The position numbers were made by a program, and so were the translations under genes. A model generated the notes under the pieces. The model was not told where the DNA came from. It did not search any database and saw only the letters and a list, made by a program, of their open reading frames with translations. From NCBI RefSeq assembly GCF_017315755.1, contig NZ_JAFLRJ010000115.1, forward strand, positions 1 to 41,726: DNA of 41,726 nt. Reading direction: 5' to 3'. Shown here piece by piece: positions 33,737 to 41,726 of this stretch. The stretch is from Streptomyces beijiangensis. Lineage in GTDB: Bacteria > Actinomycetota > Actinomycetes > Streptomycetales > Streptomycetaceae. Numbering within the stretch: position 1 is the stretch's first letter; each line of letters begins with the position of its first letter.

Positions 33737-34513
33737 TCAGGGGCGGTAGACCTTGCCCGGTTCCGGCTTCGACGGGGCGATCAGTTCGGAGACCGTGACG
33801 ATCGTGTAGCCGCGCTTGCGCAGCTCGGCGATGATCCCGGGAACCGCCGGGATCGTGCCCTTGTAGCGGTCGTGCAGCAGGATGATGCCGTCGCGCTTGG
33901 TCTGGTCGAGTACCCGCTTCGTGATGAGCGCGGTGTCTGTCGTCTCGTAGTCCTTGGCCGTGACGCTCCACAGGATCTGCGCGAGGCCCATCTCGCGCAT
34001 GATCTTCGAGACGTCGTCGTCGGTACGGCCCTGCGGCGGACGCATCAGTGTGGGCTTCTTGCCCGTCAGCTTCTCGATGGGGTCCTGGACGCGGGAGAGT
34101 TCCTCACGTACCTGGGCCGGCTTGATGTCCGTGAGGACCGCGTGCGACCAGGTGTGGTTCGCTATCTCGTTCCCGTCGGCCGCCATACGGCGGACCGTCT
34201 CGGGGTACGTGTCGACATGCCCCTTGCCCTGCAGGAAGAAGGTGGCGTGCTGCTTCTCCTTCTTCAGGATGTCGAGGAGCTTCGGGGTGGGCGCGCTGGG
34301 ACCGCCGTCGAAAGTGAGTGCGACACACTTCGCCTTCCGGCAGTCGACCGCCCCCGCCGCGACCTTCTTGTCCTCCGGTGCGCCGTCCCTCGCGCTGCGC
34401 GGCGATGTGACCCCGTGCAGGGAGCTGCAACTGGTCAGTGCCGCAGCCAGGAAGGCGGCCGTCAACAGCCCGGCCAGGGGTTTCAGTCGGACCTTGGACA
34501 GGTGGTGCGGCAC
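33737..34513 (-). CDS. Polysaccharide deacetylase lipoprotein (NodB fold)
   Basis: A 258-residue lipoprotein with signal MPHHLSKVRLKPLAGLLTAA and lipobox LTSC. The NodB domain has motif 1 as TFDGGPS (the usual TFDDGP with the second Asp, a metal ligand, replaced by Gly), motif 2 as NHTWSH with both metal His, and motif 3 as RPPQGRTD. The family removes acetyl groups from peptidoglycan, chitin or other N-acetylated glycans at the cell surface. The missing second Asp may alter metal use, although TFDGGP forms occur in Streptomyces. I start at the GTG at 34513, with AGGGGG upstream, rather than 56 codons earlier in the open frame, because it gives a proper signal peptide. Confidence 0.85.
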   Translation of the reverse strand: MPHHLSKVRLKPLAGLLTAAFLAAALTSCSSLHGVTSPRSARDGAPEDKKVAAGAVDCRKAKCVALTFDGGPSAPTPKLLDILKKEKQHATFFLQGKGHVDTYPETVRRMAADGNEIANHTWSHAVLTDIKPAQVREELSRVQDPIEKLTGKKPTLMRPPQGRTDDDVSKIMREMGLAQILWSVTAKDYETTDTALITKRVLDQTKRDGIILLHDRYKGTIPAVPGIIAELRKRGYTIVTVSELIAPSKPEPGKVYRP

Positions 34514-34582
34514 AGCGGTTCCCCCTGGGTGGGTATGACGGGTCGAAGGGCCGACGAAGATGCGGAGGCCCAGCATCCAGAA

Positions 34583-34588
34583 ACTATA
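34583..34588 (-). promoter_or_regulatory. Possible -10 element of the deacetylase gene
   Basis: TATAGT on the minus strand, about 70 bases upstream of the GTG start, in an A/T-richer part of the divergent region with the epimerase gene. No clear -35 at 17-18 bases; TTCGAA lies about 20 bases further upstream. Confidence 0.35.
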
Positions 34589-34698
34589 CACAGCGCGTAC
34601 AGTTGCGATTCGAACAGGTCGGCACGCCGATTCGCCGATGTCACGTTCTGCCGCCGCCACTTGTCCTCTGGGTATCCACACGATCCACGGAGGACACC

Positions 34699-35622
34699 AT
34701 GAAGGTTCTGCTGGCAGGCGGAAGCGGCATCCTGGGCACGCTCGCCACCGAGGCCCTCACCGCCGACGGCCACACGGTCACCCGGCTCGGGCGCGGGGCG
34801 GCCAATGACGTACGGGCCGACCTGCTCGACCGCGACGCGGTGCTGCGGGCCGTGGACGGGTACAGCTTCGACGCCGTGGTGCACGCCGCCACCGCCCTGG
34901 CGGGCAAGTCCTTCACCCGCCACCGGGACATGCACGGCACCAACGTCCTCCGCACCACCGGCACCACGCATCTCCTCGACGCCGCACGCGCGACCGGGGC
35001 ACGGCGCTTCGTGGCCGAGTCGATGATGTTCGGGTACGGGTACGGGGACCACGGCGTCGAGCCGCTGACCGAGTCGGGCACCCCCTTCGGCCCCCAGGGC
35101 ACCGACGCCGCACTGGAGCAGCATGTCGGCGCCATGCGCACCCTGGAGGAGCTGACGCTGGGCTCGGACGGGATCGAGGGGATCTGTCTCCGCTTCGGGA
35201 TGTTCTACGGCGCCGGGGTGACCGACGCCCACATGGTGCCGCTGCTGCGCAAGCGCGGCCTGCCCGTCGTCGAAGGTCACGGGCGGGCGCTGTCCTTCGT
35301 CGAGGTCGGGGACGCCGCCCGGGCGGTCGTCGCCGCCGTGCGCACCGACCGCGCCGGGCGGGCGTACAACATCGCCGACGACACCCCGGTCAGCTTTGCC
35401 GCACACACCCGGGCGACCGCCGAGGCCTTCGGCGCCCCGCGCCCCATGACCGTCCCGCGGTGGGTGCTGCGGGCCGCCCCGCTCGCCCGCACGATCATGG
35501 GCAGCCAGCTGCGCCTGGACAACACCAGGGCCGGGGCCGAGCTGGGCTGGAAGCCGACCCGGGCGAGCAGCATCGAGGGGATCAAGGCCCTTGCCGAGAG
35601 CGGTGGTTCGCCGGCGGCATGA
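34699..35622 (+). CDS. NAD(P)-dependent epimerase/dehydratase family protein (SDR)
   Basis: A 307-residue Rossmann-fold protein of the extended short-chain dehydrogenase type. The dinucleotide-binding motif GGSGILG is at residues 7-13, and VVHAATALAG and SMMFGYGYG follow in the usual order; the catalytic YxxxK is not in the standard form (an FGYGYG stretch stands near its place), so the reaction is uncertain. Good GGAGGA ribosome site. Members act on nucleotide sugars or other carbonyl substrates. Divergent from the deacetylase and followed closely by a GNAT gene. Confidence 0.8.
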   Translation: MKVLLAGGSGILGTLATEALTADGHTVTRLGRGAANDVRADLLDRDAVLRAVDGYSFDAVVHAATALAGKSFTRHRDMHGTNVLRTTGTTHLLDAARATGARRFVAESMMFGYGYGDHGVEPLTESGTPFGPQGTDAALEQHVGAMRTLEELTLGSDGIEGICLRFGMFYGAGVTDAHMVPLLRKRGLPVVEGHGRALSFVEVGDAARAVVAAVRTDRAGRAYNIADDTPVSFAAHTRATAEAFGAPRPMTVPRWVLRAAPLARTIMGSQLRLDNTRAGAELGWKPTRASSIEGIKALAESGGSPAA

Positions 35623-35654
35623 TCACGGCTGCGCCCGTGGGCGATACTCACCGT

Positions 35655-36110
35655 ATGACAGAGATCCGGCGGGCGACCGCCCGGGACGCCAAGCGGCTGA
35701 CCAGGCTTGTACGGACATCGGGCGCCTATCAGGGCCCGTACGCGCCGATGATCGCCGGTTACCGGATCGGGCCCGACTACATCGAGATCCACGAGGTGTA
35801 CGTCGCCGTGGGCGAGGACGAGCGGGTGCTCGGCTTCTATGCCCTGCTGCTCGACGCCGCCGAGCTGGACCTGATGTTCGTGGCCGACTCCGCGCAGGGG
35901 CTCGGCATCGGCCGGGAGCTGATCGCGCACATGGTGAGCCGGGCGTGCGCCGCCGGTCTCGACGAGGTGCGGGTGGTCTCGCATCCGCCCTCCGAGGGCT
36001 TCTACCTCAGCGTGGGCGCGGAAAGGGTCGGCACGGTGGCCGCCAGTCCGCCCGCCGTGGCGTGGGACCGCCCCGACCTGGTCATTCCCGTCGTACGACG
36101 GCGCACTTGA
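35655..36110 (+). CDS. GNAT family N-acetyltransferase
   Basis: A 151-residue protein with the GNAT acetyl-CoA site visible as ADSAQGLGIGRELIAHMV (Q/RxxGxG/A) and the following helix. Substrate unknown. Two starts are possible: ATG 35655, giving the usual MTEIRRAT family beginning and preceded by a GATACT -10-like element 6 bases upstream (a leaderless start), or ATG 35619, whose ATGA overlaps the epimerase stop and adds 12 residues. I prefer 35655 because similarity begins there. Confidence 0.8.
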   Translation: MTEIRRATARDAKRLTRLVRTSGAYQGPYAPMIAGYRIGPDYIEIHEVYVAVGEDERVLGFYALLLDAAELDLMFVADSAQGLGIGRELIAHMVSRACAAGLDEVRVVSHPPSEGFYLSVGAERVGTVAASPPAVAWDRPDLVIPVVRRRT

Positions 36111-36263
36111 GCGCACTTGAGCGCTGGTACGTGCTTCGGTCCGGGGTTTGTTCCGGCGGCCTCACTCGATCAGGTTGCCGTCCGCCCGACCCCCTCCTGA
36201 ACGGAATGCATCAGGTCACCCTTGGTCACGAGGCAGTCCTGCACGATCTGTTGAGGAGACACC

Positions 36264-36590
36264 ATGCGATCCACCACGCTGTCCCGCGCCCTGCGCACAC
36301 TGACCGCCGCCACCGTCGGCGTCCTCGCCCTGGCCGGATCCACCGTCGCCACCGCGGCCCCGGCCCCGGCGTCCCGCCCGCAGGCCGTCCGGGCCCCTGC
36401 CCTGGTGTGCACGGTCAACGACAACGGCGTCAATTACCGGGGCGGACCGGGACCGGAGTATCCGGTCCTCGGCCAGGTGAACCGGGGTCAGAACCTCGAC
36501 TACCGCGGGCGGACAGGGGACTGGATCATGGGCGACCTGTGGGGCGGAACCACCGGCGTCTGGATCTATGTCGCCTACCTCGACTGTTAG
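36264..36590 (+). CDS. Small secreted SH3-like domain protein
   Basis: A 108-residue exported protein: signal peptide to about residue 31 (RTLTAATVGVLALAGSTVAT), then a short bacterial SH3-type domain (NYRGGPGPEYPVLGQVNRGQ, WIYVAYLDC) like those in peptidoglycan-binding or wall-associated proteins. Two Cys (LVCTVN, LDC) could form a disulfide. GAGGAG lies 7 bases before the ATG. Stands alone between the GNAT gene and the MFS exporter. Confidence 0.8.
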   Translation: MRSTTLSRALRTLTAATVGVLALAGSTVATAAPAPASRPQAVRAPALVCTVNDNGVNYRGGPGPEYPVLGQVNRGQNLDYRGRTGDWIMGDLWGGTTGVWIYVAYLDC

Positions 36591-36664
36591 CGGTCGCCGA
36601 CGAGTGATCACCGGTCCGGACCACCCCGCATGCGGGCCACCTGACGCGGTGTGAGGGTGCCAGT

Positions 36665-38734
36665 GTGACCACTGCCAGCGACACCGCACCGACCGCACCG
36701 CCCGTCCTCGACGTACGGCAGCGCAACATCGTCTTCGGCACGATCATGCTCGGCATGCTCCTGGCCGCGCTGGACCAGACGATCGTCGGCACCGCTCTGC
36801 CGACGATCGTCTCGGACCTGGGCGGTGCGGAGCACATGTCCTGGGTGGTCACCTCGTACCTCCTCGCGGAGACCGTCGCCACCGTCCTGGTCGGCAAGTT
36901 CGGTGACCTCTTCGGCCGGAAGCTGGTCTTCCAGGTCTCCGCGATCATCTTCATCACCGGCTCCTTCCTCTGCGGTCTGGCGACGAACATGTCGCTGCTC
37001 ATCACCTGGCGCGCCATGCAGGGCATCGGCGCCGGCGGCCTGATGGTCACCGCGATGGCGCTCATCGCCGATGTCATCCCGCTGCGCGAGCGCGGCAAGT
37101 ACCAGGGCGCGATCGGCGCCGTATTCGGTGTCGCCACCGTGATCGGGCCGCTGCTCGGCGGGCTCTTCACCGACCACCTGACGTGGCGGTGGGCGTTCTA
37201 CGTCAACGTCCCCATCGCCATCGTCGTGGTCATCGCCGCCGCCCGTAACATCCCCACGGTGAAGTCGGCGATCAAGCCGGTCATCGACTACCTGGGCATC
37301 GCCCTGGTCGCTGTCGGCGCGAGCGCCCTGATCCTGGGCACCAGCTGGGGCGGCAACGAGTACGCCTGGGGCTCGCCCACCATCATCGGCCTCTTCGTGG
37401 GCGGCATCATCGCGCTCGGCCTGTTCTGCCTGGTGGAGACCCGGGCGGCGGAGCCGATGCTGCCGATGCGCCTCTTCAGCAACCCCGTCTTCACCGTCTG
37501 CTCGGTCCTCAGCTTCGTCGTGGGCTTCGCCATGCTCGGCGCGATGACCTTCCTGCCGACCTTTCTGCAGTACGTCGACGGGGACTCGGCCACCATTTCC
37601 GGCGTCCGGACCCTGCCGATGGTCGTCGGTCTGCTGATCGCGTCGATCTTCAGCGGGAACGTGGTCAGCAAGACCGGCAAGTACCGGATCTTCCCGATCG
37701 TCGGTTCGCTGGTGATGGGGCTCGGGCTCTATCTGATGTCGCTCATGGGGGCAGGCACCAGCGCTTGGCTCTCCTCGCTCTATATGTTCGTGCTCGGTCT
37801 CGGCATCGGTCTGTGCATGCAGGTGCTCACGATCGCCGTGCAGAACACCGTCGACTACACGGACCTCGGCACCGCCACCTCCGGCGTCACCTTCTTCCGC
37901 ACGCTCGGCTCCTCCTTCGGCACCGCGGTCTTCGGCACCATCTACACCAACTCCCTGGCGCCGAACCTCACCTCGGGGGTCGCCGAGGCCGCGAAGGCCT
38001 CGGGACTGCCTCCCGCGCAGATCGCCAAGTCGGCGACCAGCCCGGAGGGGCTGCACACGCTGCCGGCCAAGGCGGCCCAGCCGATCATCGAGGCGTACGC
38101 CGACACCATCCAGACCGTCTTCCTGTGGACCGTGCCCGTCGCGGTCGTCGGATTCGTCGTCGCGCTCTTCCTCAAGCAGGTCAAGCTCCGCGACACCGCA
38201 CGCGCCGGCTCCACCGACATGGGCGAGGGCTTCGCCTCCCCCTCCAGCGGGGACTCCTCGCGTCTGCTGGAGGGGGCCGTCGCCAAGATCCTCATCGCCA
38301 AGGGCCCGGACACCGCACGGCAGATCCTCACCGACTCCGACACCCGCCTCGATCCGGCGGGCGCCTGGGCGGTGATGCAGGTCGAGCTGTACACACGGAT
38401 GGTCGGGCACACCTCCATCGGGCTGATCGCCGGCCGCCACCGGCTGCCGCCCGAGGTGCTGGTGCCGGTCTTCGAGCGGATGGTCGACGAGGGGTATCTG
38501 ACCCGGGCCGGCGGTCTCTACTCGCACACGGCGGCCGGGCAGCGGGAGGCCGACACCATCGCGACCGCCTGGTCCGACTGGCTCAACCAGCAGCTGGAGG
38601 AGGACACCGGGCGACCGCGCTCCTCCGAGCTGCGGGCCGCGGTGGACGCGATCTCCAAGCGGCTGCTCGCCGAGGACCTCGCGCACGGCCTGCCGCAGAA
38701 CCGGCGGCCCGCGAGCCTCGGTTCCCGTTCCTGA
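36665..38734 (+). CDS. MFS drug exporter (DHA2, 14-TM type) with C-terminal cytosolic domain
   Basis: A 689-residue transporter. The first ~515 residues are a 14-helix DHA2 (EmrB/QacA) exporter, with [14 protein letters not shown] in helix 1, [13 protein letters not shown] in the loop between helices 2 and 3, and motif [12 protein letters not shown] in helix 5. The last ~150 residues (about 540-689) form a soluble region with [31 protein letters not shown] and a long final helix, which looks like a winged-helix (MarR-like) fold fused to the exporter. Likely efflux of a toxic compound by proton antiport. GTG start with GAGGG upstream. The fused domain might sense substrate or bind DNA; this is inference. 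Confidence 0.85.
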   Translation: MTTASDTAPTAPPVLDVRQRNIVFGTIMLGMLLAALDQTIVGTALPTIVSDLGGAEHMSWVVTSYLLAETVATVLVGKFGDLFGRKLVFQVSAIIFITGSFLCGLATNMSLLITWRAMQGIGAGGLMVTAMALIADVIPLRERGKYQGAIGAVFGVATVIGPLLGGLFTDHLTWRWAFYVNVPIAIVVVIAAARNIPTVKSAIKPVIDYLGIALVAVGASALILGTSWGGNEYAWGSPTIIGLFVGGIIALGLFCLVETRAAEPMLPMRLFSNPVFTVCSVLSFVVGFAMLGAMTFLPTFLQYVDGDSATISGVRTLPMVVGLLIASIFSGNVVSKTGKYRIFPIVGSLVMGLGLYLMSLMGAGTSAWLSSLYMFVLGLGIGLCMQVLTIAVQNTVDYTDLGTATSGVTFFRTLGSSFGTAVFGTIYTNSLAPNLTSGVAEAAKASGLPPAQIAKSATSPEGLHTLPAKAAQPIIEAYADTIQTVFLWTVPVAVVGFVVALFLKQVKLRDTARAGSTDMGEGFASPSSGDSSRLLEGAVAKILIAKGPDTARQILTDSDTRLDPAGAWAVMQVELYTRMVGHTSIGLIAGRHRLPPEVLVPVFERMVDEGYLTRAGGLYSHTAAGQREADTIATAWSDWLNQQLEEDTGRPRSSELRAAVDAISKRLLAEDLAHGLPQNRRPASLGSRS

Positions 38735-38776
38735 CCGCTCCCCACCTCCTGGCCCCGAAGGCGAGACGGCACACCC

Positions 38777-39549
38777 GTGAGCAAGGACATCCGCGAAGAC
38801 CCCCGGGAAGTCTCGGACGCGGGGGACGCCGGATACAGCAAGGCGCTCAAGCCCCGCCACATCAGCATGATCGCGATCGGCGGGGCGATCGGCACCGGTC
38901 TCTTCCTCGGTGCGGGCGGCAACTTCGCCAAGGCGGGGCCGGCACTGGCGTTCGCGTATGCGATCTGCGGGATCTTCGCCTTCTTCGTCGTACGCGCGCT
39001 GGGAGAAATGGTGGTCCACCGGCCATGTCCAGCCTCAACTCGGGGCTCTATACGACGGGGCGGATCCTGCGCTCGATGGCCATGGCGGGCTCGGCGCCCG
39101 GCTTCACCGCACGGATGAGCCGCAGTCATGTCCCGTACGCGGGGATCCTGCTGACGTCGTGCGTAGCGCTGCTCGGTGTGGCGCTCAACGCCTGGCTGCC
39201 CGGGGAAGCTTTCGGGATCGTCACCAACATCGCCTCACTGGGCGTCATCTCCACCTGGACCATGATCATGGTCTGCCATCTGGTGTTCGTACGGCAGTCC
39301 AAGCTGGGCCTGCTCGACCGGCCGGACTTCCGGCTCTGGGCCTCACCGTGGATCGAGCTGCTGACGATCGCGTTCCTGGCCGGTGTGGTCGTGATGATGT
39401 GGTTCGACACGGACGGGGCCGGACGCGACACCGTGATGTTGATCGTGCCGATCGCCGCGGCCCTGGCGCTCGGCTGGTTCGCGGTACGAGGCCGGGTGCG
39501 CGGGATCGCGACCGCCCAACAGCCCCCACCCTTCGACCCCTTGGGGTGA
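38777..39549 (+). pseudogene. Broken amino-acid permease (internal deletion and frame change)
   Basis: From 38777 the plus strand encodes the start of an APC-family amino-acid permease ([20 protein letters not shown], ending [13 protein letters not shown] near 39023). From about 39025, in a different frame, it encodes the typical permease end ([20 protein letters not shown], then four hydrophobic segments to the stop at 39549). Between them roughly 240 residues of a normal ~480-residue permease are missing. A deletion joining the two parts near 39021-39026 explains both the loss and the frame change. Left alone, the first frame ends at 39118. Not functional as a transporter. Confidence 0.85.
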
Positions 39550-39629
39550 CACGTTCCAGCCGGCGGGAAGCGATCGCTCGCGGACACCGCTGACGGGTCG
39601 GGGGTGGGCTACGGCTGTCCGTCGGCCCG

Positions 39630-40721
39630 CTAGCGGAAGCGGCCGAGTGAGAACCGGGGTTCCGGGTCGCCCTCCCCGGTGGCGAGTGCGGCGGCCATGG
39701 CGCCGATGAGCGGGGTGAACTTGGCGCCGTGGCCCGAGCACGGGGAGACGATCACCAGGGGGCCCTGGCGGTCGAGGACGAAGTCCTCGTCGGGGGTGGT
39801 GGTGTAGAGGCAGGTCGCCTCGGCCACCGGTTCGGGGTCCAGACCCGGGAGCCGGTCGGTCACGAATCCGGAGACCCGCAGCCGGGAGGACTCGTCCGGT
39901 TCGCCGGTGCGGGTACGGGCGGTGGTGGGGGTGCCCTTGTCGTGCTCCGCGAGCTTGACGGCGGGGGCCGCGCCGCCGTCTGCGCCCGAGGGCAGTCCGT
40001 AGAGGGAGAGTTCGTCCTGGGAGACCAGGGTCGGCCAGGACGCTTCCGGGTCCCGCTGGCGGAAGTGGAAGACCTGCTGCTGGGTGATGCGCAGCTCCGG
40101 CAGGGGCAGGCCGAACTCGGGCAGCCAGGCGCCTGCGGCGACCACCACGGTGTCGGCGACGATGGCGCCGCCCTGTTCGGTGCGGAGCAACGCCCTTGCC
40201 GCGCCCAGGGGTTCGACCGAGGCGATGCGTACGCCGGTGAGGACGCGCGCGCCCAGCTCCGTCGCCCGCCGTACGCAGGCCGCGACCGTGGCGTCGGCGT
40301 CGATCACGCCCGCGTCGGGGTGGTACAGCGCGGGGCCGGTGAAGCGGATGCCCGGCCAGCGTTCGCCCGCGTCCTGCGCGGTGAGGAGCTCGTGCGGGAC
40401 TCCGGCGGTGGCGAGGATCTCGGCGAGACGGGCCGGGTCCCGTCCTTCGCCCAGGTCGAGACCTCCTGTCGTACGGAGCAGACCGGCGTTGGTGTCGCTC
40501 TCCAGCTCCTTCCAGGCCTCCCCCGCCCTGCCGGTGAGATCGATGTAGAAGGGGTCGTCGTACACCCTGCGGTAGATACGGGAGCTGCCGTGCGAACTCC
40601 CCTTCATGTGACCGGGTTTGTACGCCTCGATCAGGGTGACCTCATGGCCGGCACGGGCCAGCTGCCAGGCGGTTGCCGCGCCCATCAGTCCGGCGCCGAC
40701 GACGGCGATCACGGCCGGCAC
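39630..40721 (-). CDS. FAD-dependent sarcosine/N-methyl amino acid oxidase family protein
   Basis: A 363-residue flavoprotein. N-terminal dinucleotide motif VVGAGLMGAATAWQLARAG, then SSHGSSRIYRR, which is typical of monomeric sarcosine and N-methyltryptophan oxidases. Near the C-terminus are ATCLYTTTPDEDFVLD, with C304 at the position of the covalent flavin cysteine, and SPCSGHGAKFTPLIG. The family oxidises N-methyl amino acids to the amino acid, formaldehyde and hydrogen peroxide. GTG start at 40721 chosen because no other in-frame start precedes it before a stop; no clear ribosome site. Confidence 0.85.
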   Translation of the reverse strand: MPAVIAVVGAGLMGAATAWQLARAGHEVTLIEAYKPGHMKGSSHGSSRIYRRVYDDPFYIDLTGRAGEAWKELESDTNAGLLRTTGGLDLGEGRDPARLAEILATAGVPHELLTAQDAGERWPGIRFTGPALYHPDAGVIDADATVAACVRRATELGARVLTGVRIASVEPLGAARALLRTEQGGAIVADTVVVAAGAWLPEFGLPLPELRITQQQVFHFRQRDPEASWPTLVSQDELSLYGLPSGADGGAAPAVKLAEHDKGTPTTARTRTGEPDESSRLRVSGFVTDRLPGLDPEPVAEATCLYTTTPDEDFVLDRQGPLVIVSPCSGHGAKFTPLIGAMAAALATGEGDPEPRFSLGRFR

Positions 40722-40841
40722 CCGGCGGCCGGGGCGGATGCGGCGGGGCGGGGCCGGCCGCGGGTTCGGACAGGGGTCTGCATTTCCAGGGTCATGACTC
40801 GAAGGTAGTTGGCGGGACGGCGTCCTGCTTCGACCGGGCGG

Positions 40842-41726
40842 TCAGTAGCCGGGCGCGGCGTACACGCGCTCCCCTCCTACGTAGGTGAGCGCGACCTTCG
40901 TCTCGGCGATGGCCCCGGCGTCGCCGTCGTACGGGTCACGGTCGAGGACCACCAGGTCGGCGAGGGCGCCGGGGCGTACGGAGCCCGTGTCGTCGAGGTG
41001 GTTCACGTACGCGGAGCCCGCCGTGTACGCGCCGAACGCGGCGGTGAGGTCGATGCGCTGCTCGGGCAGGAAGACCGGGTCCTTGGCGCCGGGGACGACC
41101 CGGTTGACCGCGACATGGATGCCTTCGAGGGGGTTGGCGCTGCTGACGGGCCAGTCGCTGCCCGCCGCGAGTGTGGCGCCGGAGCGCAGGAGCGCACCGA
41201 AGGGGTACTGCTGCGCCGCCCGCTCAGCGCCCAGGAAGGGGATGGTCAGCTCGTCCATCTGTGGTTCGTGGGCCGCCCAGAGCGGCTGCATGTTGGCAGT
41301 GGCGCCGAGCGCGCGGAAGCGGTTGATGTCGTCGGGGTGGACGACCTGGAGGTGGGCCAGGTGCGGGCGTGTGTCGCTGGGGCCGTTCGCCCTGCGGGCC
41401 GCCTCGACGGCGTCCAGGGCATCGCGTACCGCCCGGTCGCCGAGGGCATGGAAGTGGACCTGGAAGCCGAGTGCATCCAACTCGGTCACATAGGACGGAA
41501 GTTGCCCGGGGTCGATGAAGCTGGTGCCGCTGTTGGCGGTGACGCAGCCGCACCGGTCGAGGTAGGGGTCGAGGAGGGCCGCCGTGCCGGTCTCGGCCAC
41601 CCCGTCCAGCATCATCTTCACCGAGTCGGCGCGGAACCGGCCGTGGCGCAGGGCCGCACGGCGCTCCACCAGCTCCGGTATCTGTTCGGCGCCGCGCTCG
41701 CGGTCCCACCACAGGGCGCCGACGAC
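40842..41726 (-). CDS. Amidohydrolase (YtcJ-like, Amidohydro_3) C-terminal part, cut by window edge
   Basis: The frame is open to the right edge, so the N-terminus lies outside the window; 294 codons remain. Family features are VHFHALGDRAV, HLAHLQVVHPDD, TLAAGSDWPVSSANPLEGI (the metal-ligand Asp region) and a C-terminal LADLVVLDRDPYDGD. Such metal-dependent hydrolases cleave amide or related bonds in small molecules; the substrate is unknown. Runs in the same direction as the FAD oxidase, 120 bases apart. Confidence 0.87.
   Translation of the reverse strand, partial: VVGALWWDRERGAEQIPELVERRAALRHGRFRADSVKMMLDGVAETGTAALLDPYLDRCGCVTANSGTSFIDPGQLPSYVTELDALGFQVHFHALGDRAVRDALDAVEAARRANGPSDTRPHLAHLQVVHPDDINRFRALGATANMQPLWAAHEPQMDELTIPFLGAERAAQQYPFGALLRSGATLAAGSDWPVSSANPLEGIHVAVNRVVPGAKDPVFLPEQRIDLTAAFGAYTAGSAYVNHLDDTGSVRPGALADLVVLDRDPYDGDAGAIAETKVALTYVGGERVYAAPGY

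Noticed and set aside
36608..39019. Long minus-strand frame opposite the MFS exporter
   Set aside because: Low-complexity Asp/Arg/Gly composition with no motifs; shadow of the plus-strand transporter gene.

Overview
The window is high-GC actinobacterial DNA with third-position G/C bias, many GTG starts and 4-base stop/start overlaps. Gene content fits a Streptomyces or close relative: a two-domain small laccase, a single mce lipid-import operon with YrbE permeases, DUF6801 and PucR-type proteins, and several secreted proteins. Both ends cut through genes (a SNF2-type helicase on the left, an amidohydrolase on the right). No tRNA, rRNA, CRISPR array or insertion sequence was seen.

Layout. 1-8393: helicase C-terminus, aminobutyraldehyde-type aldehyde dehydrogenase, a Tat-exported small laccase, then a two-gene secreted redox/sugar cluster (ThuA plus PQQ-type sugar dehydrogenase; cupredoxin plus Ig-like repeats plus DUF1080). 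8380-21522 (minus strand): a 14-gene mce operon reading mceG ATPase, two YrbE/MlaE permeases, MceA to MceF, four Mce-associated membrane proteins in an A-B-A-B arrangement, and a lytic transglycosylase with a Ser/Pro-rich tail. Nine of its junctions overlap by exactly 4 bases. 21523-29874: an accessory island with an epoxide hydrolase-like enzyme, a secreted six-cysteine protein, a DUF6801-like secreted protein, two tandem-duplicated small secreted proteins and a PucR-family regulator. 30193-31884: an SCP2 sterol-carrier-like protein and an acyl-CoA dehydrogenase. 31924-41726: ordinary chromosomal genes (histidine phosphatase, DUF4126, FeoA-like, polysaccharide deacetylase, epimerase, GNAT, SH3-like, MFS exporter, FAD amine oxidase, amidohydrolase) with one clearly broken amino-acid permease.

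The main discovery is regulatory. Six pairs of a degenerate 21-bp inverted repeat (8-base arms, 5-base centre, best copy ACTTGTCA-N5-TGACAAGT) lie upstream of the mce operon (twice), the secreted protein at 23634, each of the two small secreted genes, and the PucR-type regulator. In every pair the two repeats are exactly 32 bp apart. At the distal mce promoter and both small secreted genes, the pair sits at identical distances from near-identical promoters (TTGCGR-N17-TARCGT). I infer a local regulon, probably run by the PucR-family protein, that makes the Mce importer together with a set of secreted proteins of unknown function. By analogy with mycobacterial Mce systems, and given the nearby SCP2 and acyl-CoA dehydrogenase genes, the cargo may be a sterol or other hydrophobic lipid; that part is inference.
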